Below, piece after piece: positions 58,799 to 64,000 of a DNA stretch of 64,000 nucleotides. The stretch is from Micromonospora sp. C28SCA-DRY-2. GTDB taxonomy: Bacteria; Actinomycetota; Actinomycetes; Mycobacteriales; Micromonosporaceae. Made by a program: the position numbers and the translations under genes. The stretch lies in the NCBI RefSeq assembly GCF_030519475.1, contig NZ_JAUMKD010000001.1:992001-1056000 (forward strand), written 5' to 3'. Position 1 is the first letter of the stretch; each line of letters starts with the position of its first letter. The notes beneath the pieces were generated by a model. It ran no database searches, was not told where the DNA came from, and saw only the letters and a list, made by a program, of their open reading frames with translations.

Positions 58799-59263
58799 TC
58801 AGCCGGCGCGGAGCATCCGCAGCTGGGCCAGGTGCTTGGGCAGGTGCACCCGGGTGTGCAGGTCGAGGGTGCGGCCCCAGGGCAGCGGCTCGTCCACGTT
58901 GAGGTCGTAGCCCTCGCGCAGGTGGGTGTCGACCGGGGTCTGCGCCGCCGGGCCGAGCCGCTCGGTGAGCGCGCAGAGCTTCTGGCTGGTGGCGCGCAGC
59001 AGGGTGGCCAGGGCGTCCAGCCCGCCGCACTCGGCGACCAGCGCGTCGACCTGCGGGCGGTGGATGGTCTCCAGGTCGTAGTAGGCGAACGGCGCCCCGG
59101 CCAGCACCGCCTCGGTCGCCTCGACCATCAGCTCGTCGTTGGCGGCCAGGTGGGCGACGATCTGCTCGGCGCTGAGCTGCCCCTCCGGCGGCGGTCCGAA
59201 TCCGCCGGCGTCGACCTCGGCCAGCACCTGCGCGTACGCGTCCCGTAACGCCCCACTGTCCAT
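58799..59263 (-). CDS. DinB/mycothiol-transferase-like protein
   Basis: 154 residues from ATG 59263. Helical pattern of the DinB/maleylpyruvate-isomerase-like four-helix bundle: LSAEQIVAHLAANDELMVEATEAVLAGAP; LRATSQKLCALTERL; a C-terminal LHTRVHLPKHLAQLRMLR. The motif H-x3-D/E-x-L and TRVHLPKH could place a metal-type His pair. Function unknown. The frame to 59515 is shadow. Confidence 0.6.
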   Translation of the reverse strand: MDSGALRDAYAQVLAEVDAGGFGPPPEGQLSAEQIVAHLAANDELMVEATEAVLAGAPFAYYDLETIHRPQVDALVAECGGLDALATLLRATSQKLCALTERLGPAAQTPVDTHLREGYDLNVDEPLPWGRTLDLHTRVHLPKHLAQLRMLRAG

Positions 59264-59796
59264 ACGCTCAGTGAAGCCCGGCCCGCGCCGGCCGGTCCGG
59301 CGTTCCGGTGGTCGGTTCACCCGGACGGGACCCGGCGCCGCCGCCGTCGGCGGTGGGCGCGGCCGGCATCCCGGCACCGCCAGGCGGGGTCCCCGCGCCG
59401 TCAGCCGGATCCGGGATCGGCCGGTGGAACGACTGACGGGACGCTGTCGAGCTGCCCCACCGGTAGGACCAGGGGCAGCGACTGCGACAGCCGGGCGGCC
59501 GGCGACCCGGGACAACCGGGCCCGCCGGCATCAGAGGCGGCAGGTGCCCGCCCGGCGAGGGCTGCCCGACCGAGCGGCACTCCGACCGGCGAGGGCTGCT
59601 TGATCGAGCAGCACTCCGACGGGCGGTGGCTGCCCGAACGACCGGCACCCCGACGGGCCGGCGCCATGGCCGGGCGCCCTCACAGATGGGGCAGCTCCAC
59701 AGGGCCCGAACCCCCGGAACCGCGCCGGGCTGCCCGCCACGCCGGCCACCGCGCCGGGCCGGCCGCGACCAGCGCCGCACGGATGCGGGCGGCGGG
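59264..59796. other. 533-bp gap with tandem repeat, no gene
   Basis: The longest frames here (170 and 88 residues) are Arg/Pro/Gly-rich and lack any family resemblance. The clearest structure is the 34-bp array at 59552-59653. Confidence 0.5.
59552..59653. repeat. Three 34-bp tandem repeats (non-coding)
   Basis: Units 59552-59585, 59586-59619 and 59620-59653 share the frame CGGCGAGGGCTGC...GCACTCCGA with several changes in the third. Not in an apparent gene; not CRISPR-like (no spacers). Confidence 0.7.
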
Positions 59797-61749
59797 TCAG
59801 CGGCGGCCGTGGCGGGCGCGCAGATAGTCGGAGACGACGTACTCGCCCAGGTCGTCCAGGTCCGGGGTGAACATCCGCCCGCGCGAGCGGCGGGCCACCG
59901 CGTCGACGAAGCGCCGCAGCCCGTCGTCGTCGCCGAGCATGAACAGGTTGAGCGTGGCGCCGTAGCGGGTGAGCCGGTCGACCTCGCCGATCGTCGCCTC
60001 GATGGTCTCCGGCAGCGGCGGCCAGTGGAACAGCGCCTCCCCGTCGTCCGGGTCCAGGTGCGCGGTCGGCTCCCCGTCGGTGACCACCAGCACCACCGGC
60101 TCGGCGTCCGGGTGCCGGCGCAGGTGCCGGCCGGCCAGCCGCAGCGCGTGCTGGAGGTTGGTGCCCTGCTCCATGTCCGGCTCGACGGCGGCCAGCTCGT
60201 GCTGGCTCAGCGGCAGCGCCTGCCGGCCGAACCCGATGATCTGGAGCGCGTCCTGCGGGAACCGGGTCGCCATCAGGTGCGCCAGGGCCAGCGCTGTCTG
60301 CTTCATCGGCCCCCAGCGCCCCTGCGAGATCATCGAGTAGGACAGGTCGACGCAGAGCGCCACCGCCGCCGAGGCCCGCCGCTCGGTCTCCACCACCTCG
60401 AAGTCCTCGACCGCCAGCTGCACCGGCACGCCCGGCCCGGCCCGGCGGACCGCCCGGGTCAGCGTCCGCACCACGTCCAGCGGCTGCTCGTCGCCGTACT
60501 CCCAGGGCCGGGAGCCGCCGCTGACCTCGCCGGCGGCGCCCGCCGAGCGCAGGTCGTGCTGGCCGCGGGGCCCGGCGGTCAGGTCGGCGAAGACCCGCCG
60601 CAGCGCGGTGCCGCCGAGCCGCCGCAGCGCCTTCGGGCTCAGGGTCAGCCCGTCCGCGTCGCGGCTCACCCAGCCCTGCCGGCGCAGCTCCCGCTCCAGC
60701 TCCCGCAACCGGCGTACGTCGTCGGCCGCGTCCCGGCCCAGCGTCCGGGCCACCGCGTCGACGTCGACGTCGTCCAGGGTCGCCCCCGGATAGTCCTGGT
60801 CCAGGGAATCCAGCAGCTCGTCCAGCTCGGCGATCTCGCCGAGCGCGCCGGCCGCCTCGCCGTAGCCCAGCGGTCGCTCGCCGCGGACCCGCTCGCCGCG
60901 CCCCCAGGCCAGGTCGGGGCGGAGCGCGCGCAGGTGGGCGTCCAGCGCGGACAGTTCCCCGGCCAACCGGTCGCCGAGCGACTGGCGCATCAGCCCGGCC
61001 AGCTCCTCGCGCTGCCGGTCCGACAGCGACCGCATCAGCCGCTCACCCGCCGCCGCCCGCCGGGCCAGCACGTCCACCAGCTCGTCGACGTCCTTCGGCT
61101 GTTCCGGGAAGAAGTCGCCGTGCCGGCGCATGAACTCGGCGAACGCGTCGGTGGTGTCCTCCGCGCGGGCGTGCCGCGCCAGCAGGTCGTTCAGGTCGCG
61201 CATCATCTCGGCCAGCCGCTGCTGGGCCGCCGGATCCGCCGACGCCCGTACCGCGTCGCGCAGCCCGGCGAACCGCTGTCCCAGCACGTCGTCGCGCAAC
61301 CCGTCGAGGATCTGCTGGTACGACCGGCGCGCCTCGTCGCTGGCCCACTCGTAGCCGGCCAGCTCCTCCACCGCCCGGGCGGTGGAGCGGGGCAGGTTGT
61401 CCAGCACCGCCTCGGCGAAGCGCGCCGCGTCGTCGTCCCGGCCGCGCAGCTCGTCCCGCTCGGCCGCGAGCGCCTGGTCGAGCAGCGCCCGGGACCGGGT
61501 CACCGCCCCGTCCAGGTCACCCCGGCGCAGCGCCTCGCGGCGCAGCCGCCGGGCCCGTGCCGCCAGGTCGTCCAGCCCGCCGCGACCCTGCGGGCCCCGG
61601 CGCAGCAGGTCGCGCAGCGCCTCCCGCAGGCTGCCGCCGGCCAGCACCTGCGCGCCCACCGCGTCGACCGCCGCCCGCACGTCGTACGGGGGCGCCAGCG
61701 GGTCGGGCCCGCCGCGCCACTGCCCGTACCGGAACCGGTTGCCGGCCAC
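59797..61749 (-). CDS. VWA-domain protein paired with MoxR-AAA ATPase
   Basis: 650 residues from ATG 61749. Long helical N-terminal region (REALRDLLRRGPQGRGGLDDLAARARRLRREAL; RFAGLRDAVRAS) and a von Willebrand A domain at the C-terminal ~230 residues with the MIDAS set DLSYS (D-x-S-x-S), TNLQHAL and VVTDGEPT. Such VWA proteins work with MoxR AAA ATPases as metal-insertion or chaperone complexes. The partner gene lies two bases upstream. Confidence 0.87.
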   Translation of the reverse strand: MAGNRFRYGQWRGGPDPLAPPYDVRAAVDAVGAQVLAGGSLREALRDLLRRGPQGRGGLDDLAARARRLRREALRRGDLDGAVTRSRALLDQALAAERDELRGRDDDAARFAEAVLDNLPRSTARAVEELAGYEWASDEARRSYQQILDGLRDDVLGQRFAGLRDAVRASADPAAQQRLAEMMRDLNDLLARHARAEDTTDAFAEFMRRHGDFFPEQPKDVDELVDVLARRAAAGERLMRSLSDRQREELAGLMRQSLGDRLAGELSALDAHLRALRPDLAWGRGERVRGERPLGYGEAAGALGEIAELDELLDSLDQDYPGATLDDVDVDAVARTLGRDAADDVRRLRELERELRRQGWVSRDADGLTLSPKALRRLGGTALRRVFADLTAGPRGQHDLRSAGAAGEVSGGSRPWEYGDEQPLDVVRTLTRAVRRAGPGVPVQLAVEDFEVVETERRASAAVALCVDLSYSMISQGRWGPMKQTALALAHLMATRFPQDALQIIGFGRQALPLSQHELAAVEPDMEQGTNLQHALRLAGRHLRRHPDAEPVVLVVTDGEPTAHLDPDDGEALFHWPPLPETIEATIGEVDRLTRYGATLNLFMLGDDDGLRRFVDAVARRSRGRMFTPDLDDLGEYVVSDYLRARHGRR

Positions 61750-61751
61750 GC

Positions 61752-63206
61752 TCAGCCCCGGCCGCCGTAGCGGGTGCGGCCGGAGTCGGTGACGTCCTTG
61801 CCGAGCCGGCGGGTCAGGTGCAGGCCCTCCAGCACGAACTCGACGCCGGCGGCGGCCTCCTCCGGAGTGGGCGCGTCGCCCATGCCGAGCCGGTCCAGCG
61901 CCTTGGCCAGCCCCGGCACGGTGCCCACCTGGCGCAGCAGCTCGGCCGAGCTGACCAGCTCACCGGTCTCGATCACGGTGCCCTCGGCGACCAGCCCGGT
62001 GAACCCGGACAGGTCCAGCCCGGCCAACCGGGCCCGGAACGTCTCGGCGGTGGCGGTCCGCAGCAGGTGGCCGAGGATCTCCACCTCCCGCCCCTCCTCG
62101 CCGCTCTCGAACTCCACCTTGCCGCGCAGCGTCGAGGTCACCGACACCGCGTCGCCGACCCGGGCCACCGGCGCTTCGGGGCGTACCCCCTCGGGGGTGT
62201 CGGCGGCGGCCAGCAGGCCGGCGCGGCGCAGCGCGGCCGCGGCGACCGTCTCGGCGGCGGCGATGGCGAACCGGGCGGAGACCCCGGAGCGCGGGTCCAC
62301 CGACGGCGACTCGCGCACCGCCCGGGCGAACCGGGCGAGCACCTCCAGCACGTGCTCCGGCACCTCGGCGACCAGGTCGGCCTCCTGCCGGATCAGGGCC
62401 AGCTCCAGCTCCAGGTCGACCGGGTAGTGGGTACGCACCTCGGCGCCGAACCGGTCCTTGAGCGGGGTGATGATCCGGCCCCGGTTGGTGTAGTCCTCCG
62501 GGTTGGCGCTGGCCACCAGGAACAGGTCCAGCGGCAGCCGCAGCTGGTAGCCACGGACCTGGATGTCCCGCTCCTCCAGCACGTTGAGCAACGCCACCTG
62601 GATCCGCTCGGCCAGGTCGGGCAGTTCGTTGACCGCGAAGATGCCCCGGTTGGTACGCGGCACCAGGCCGAAGTGGATCGTCTCCGGGTCACCGAGGCTG
62701 CGCCCCTGGGCCAACCGGATCGGGTCCACGTCGCCGATCAGGTCACCGACGCTGGTGTCCGGGGTGGCCAGCTTCTCGCCGTAACGCATCGAGCGGTGCA
62801 GCCAGCCGACCGGCAGGTCGTCGCCGGCCTCGGCGACCAACGCCCGGGAGGCCGGGGTGATCGGGTGCAGCGGATGCTCGTTGAGCACCGAGCCGGCGAT
62901 CACCGGGGTCCACTCGTCGAGCAGGCCCACCAGCGAGCGGATCAGCCGGGTCTTGCCCTGGCCACGCTCGCCGAGCAGCACCATGTCGTGCCCGGCGAGC
63001 AGGGCCCGCTCGACCTCGGGCAGCACTGTGTCGTCGTAGCCGACGATGCCCGGGAAGCGGTCGGCGCCGGCCCGCATCCGGGCCAGGAGGTTGTCGCGGA
63101 GTTCCTGCTTGACGCTGCGGTGGCGGTGGCCGGCGGCGCGCAGCGCGCCGAGCGTGCCGGGCAGGTCGGCCGGTGGGGCCGGGATTACCGGGTTGGGCGC
63201 AGTCAC
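61752..63206 (-). CDS. MoxR/magnesium-chelatase-type AAA ATPase
   Basis: 484 residues from GTG 63206. AAA core: VLLGERGQGKTRLIRSLVGLL (Walker A GERGQGKT), GIFAVNELPDLAERIQVALLNVLEERDIQVRGY (Walker B-like IFAVNEL and following Arg), VASANPEDYTNRGRIITPLKDRFGAEV (sensor-1 and arginine finger). This is the RavA/ChlI/MoxR class with the ChlI beta-hairpin type insertion. Paired with the VWA gene, it likely forms a MoxR-VWA complex that remodels a client protein or inserts a metal. Confidence 0.87.
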   Translation of the reverse strand: MTAPNPVIPAPPADLPGTLGALRAAGHRHRSVKQELRDNLLARMRAGADRFPGIVGYDDTVLPEVERALLAGHDMVLLGERGQGKTRLIRSLVGLLDEWTPVIAGSVLNEHPLHPITPASRALVAEAGDDLPVGWLHRSMRYGEKLATPDTSVGDLIGDVDPIRLAQGRSLGDPETIHFGLVPRTNRGIFAVNELPDLAERIQVALLNVLEERDIQVRGYQLRLPLDLFLVASANPEDYTNRGRIITPLKDRFGAEVRTHYPVDLELELALIRQEADLVAEVPEHVLEVLARFARAVRESPSVDPRSGVSARFAIAAAETVAAAALRRAGLLAAADTPEGVRPEAPVARVGDAVSVTSTLRGKVEFESGEEGREVEILGHLLRTATAETFRARLAGLDLSGFTGLVAEGTVIETGELVSSAELLRQVGTVPGLAKALDRLGMGDAPTPEEAAAGVEFVLEGLHLTRRLGKDVTDSGRTRYGGRG

Positions 63207-63271
63207 CCGCCCACGCTAGCTCGGGTCGGGCGGGGGTGCCCGTTCCTTGCCGGGTACCCCCGCTCCCACCC

Positions 63272-64000
63272 TCAGTCCCGGCCGCAGCGCGGGCAGCCGC
63301 CGCGGCGGCGCAGGTGGTACGCGTACGCGGCCGCGCCGAGCGCCGGCCCCCACGCCGGCCAGAGCAGCATCGGCGCGCTAGCCAGGTTGAACCCGTCACC
63401 GGTCAGCGCCCAGAAGTCCGGGTTGGCGACCAGGCCCAGGGTGGCCGCGGTGACCGCCACCGCGACCAGGGTGGCCGGCACCACCGCCAGCTTCACCGGC
63501 ACCGGGCGCCCGCCCAGCACCGGCACCCAGCCGGGGAACCGCTCGCCCCAGCGTTGCACCAGTCCGAGGGTGAGCACCGCGCCGACGGTGGCGAAGGCGC
63601 CCAGCCCGAACCCGGCCCAGACCATGCCGTTGCCCTGCATCTCGGTGAGGAACTCGCGGGAGATGCCGAGCGGGATGCCGGCGGCCCAGGCGAACCGGGT
63701 CAGCGCGTAGGCGAAGGGGATCGCGGCGGCGATGCCGGCGGCCCACCGGCCCCAGCGGGCGGCGGCGGCCGGGGTGGTCCAGTCCCGGCCGGCGCCGCCC
63801 CGGCCGCAGCCCGCGCAGGCGCCGGCGGTCCGCCGCTGCCAGGTGAGCACCGCGCCGGCCAGCAGCACCCCACCGACGACGGCGGCGAACCGGGCGGCCA
63901 GCGGCCAGGTGAAGATGTCCGCGTAATCCACCGGCGGCCAGCCGAACGGCGCCCCGAGGATCAGCATCGGCGCGTATCCGAGCATGATCAGCACCTGGGC
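63272..64000 (-). CDS. Membrane protein with two zinc-knuckle motifs, cut by the right edge
   Basis: C-terminal ~242 residues only; the frame is open to 64000 and the start lies beyond. About six membrane segments (IFTWPLAARFAAVVGGVLLAGAVLTW; WGRWAAGIAAAIPFAYALTRFAWAAGI; VKLAVVPATLVAVAVTAATLGLV). Zinc-type knuckles: CAGCGRG in a loop and CPRCGRD at the very end. No family recognised. The GTG at 63994 is not taken as a start, since the sequence before it is coding-like. Confidence 0.7.
   Translation of the reverse strand, partial: AQVLIMLGYAPMLILGAPFGWPPVDYADIFTWPLAARFAAVVGGVLLAGAVLTWQRRTAGACAGCGRGGAGRDWTTPAAAARWGRWAAGIAAAIPFAYALTRFAWAAGIPLGISREFLTEMQGNGMVWAGFGLGAFATVGAVLTLGLVQRWGERFPGWVPVLGGRPVPVKLAVVPATLVAVAVTAATLGLVANPDFWALTGDGFNLASAPMLLWPAWGPALGAAAYAYHLRRRGGCPRCGRD

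Noticed and set aside
59552..59653. CRISPR array of 34-bp repeats
   Set aside because: Units are contiguous, with no spacers and no cas genes.
59268..59780. 170-residue minus-strand frame
   Set aside because: Runs through the 34-bp tandem repeats; Arg/Pro-rich, no family pattern.
1..64000. Secondary-metabolite gene cluster
   Set aside because: SARP, ABM, acylase and exporters are present but no synthase, synthetase or tailoring operon is seen.

Overview
The window is a 64-kb piece of very GC-rich chromosome (GC-rich third codon positions throughout, frequent GTG starts, many 1-8 nt gene overlaps). Gene content points to an actinomycete, most likely Micromonosporaceae (Micromonospora or Actinoplanes type): a close match to aculeacin A acylase, an F420-type luciferase-like oxidoreductase, a SARP/NB-ARC regulator, a TipA-type MerR, and a bfaA-bfaB pair for 10-methyl-branched fatty acids. 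No rRNA, tRNA, CRISPR array, transposase, integrase or origin was seen. This taxonomic placement is inference from gene families.

Region 1-5.3 kb: a cut-off LuxR-type ATPase regulator, a membrane protein, a GYD-domain gene broken by an apparent one-base deletion, a TetR remnant, then a minus-strand polymorphic-toxin leftover. That leftover is an orphan CAE/CxxC deaminase-like toxin tip followed by a string of immunity-type genes (HEAT-like protein, small unknown, Imm70, truncated SUKH-3). Region 5.4-7.3 kb: a secreted three-repeat protein and a double DUF427 protein.

Region 7.3-11.8 kb: a compact accessory cluster. It has three tiny overlapping genes (one DivIVA-like), a kinase-like (APH) protein, a protein with a Cys-rich tail, a zinc-ribbon/XRE/TPR regulator and a GNAT acetyltransferase. 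Region 11.8-16.7 kb: an SF1-type helicase, then an island of clearly lower GC holding one large gene that fuses a HEPN-like domain (RNxxxH), an NB-ARC/STAND ATPase, TPR-like helices and a C-terminal cold-shock-like OB domain. This is the best candidate for an undescribed defence-type system.

Region 16.7-30.8 kb: APH protein, SARP regulator with an unusual low-complexity insertion in its DNA-binding domain, secreted PLD-like enzyme, MarR/MFS divergent pair with a perfect operator, F420-type oxidoreductase, two VOC proteins, and two paralogous PH-like membrane proteins around a WapI-like immunity gene. Region 30.9-44.3 kb: aculeacin-type acylase, gluconokinase, TetR/dehalogenase-like pair with two operators, HPP protein, ABM monooxygenase, class-A-beta-lactamase-like serine hydrolase, LppX/LolA-like protein, TipA-type regulator, GGDEF-EAL protein and an alpha/beta hydrolase.

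Region 44.4-64 kb: a two-gene unit with a Cas4/AddB-like Fe-S PD-(D/E)XK nuclease, MFS exporter, zinc-ribbon protein, CHRD protein with 42-bp repeats, ArsR/SRPBCC pair with an operator inside its promoter, bfaA-bfaB, YbaK, DUF427, ricin-type lectin, MFS/GlxA divergent pair, DinB-like protein, a MoxR-AAA/VWA pair, and a membrane protein cut by the right edge.
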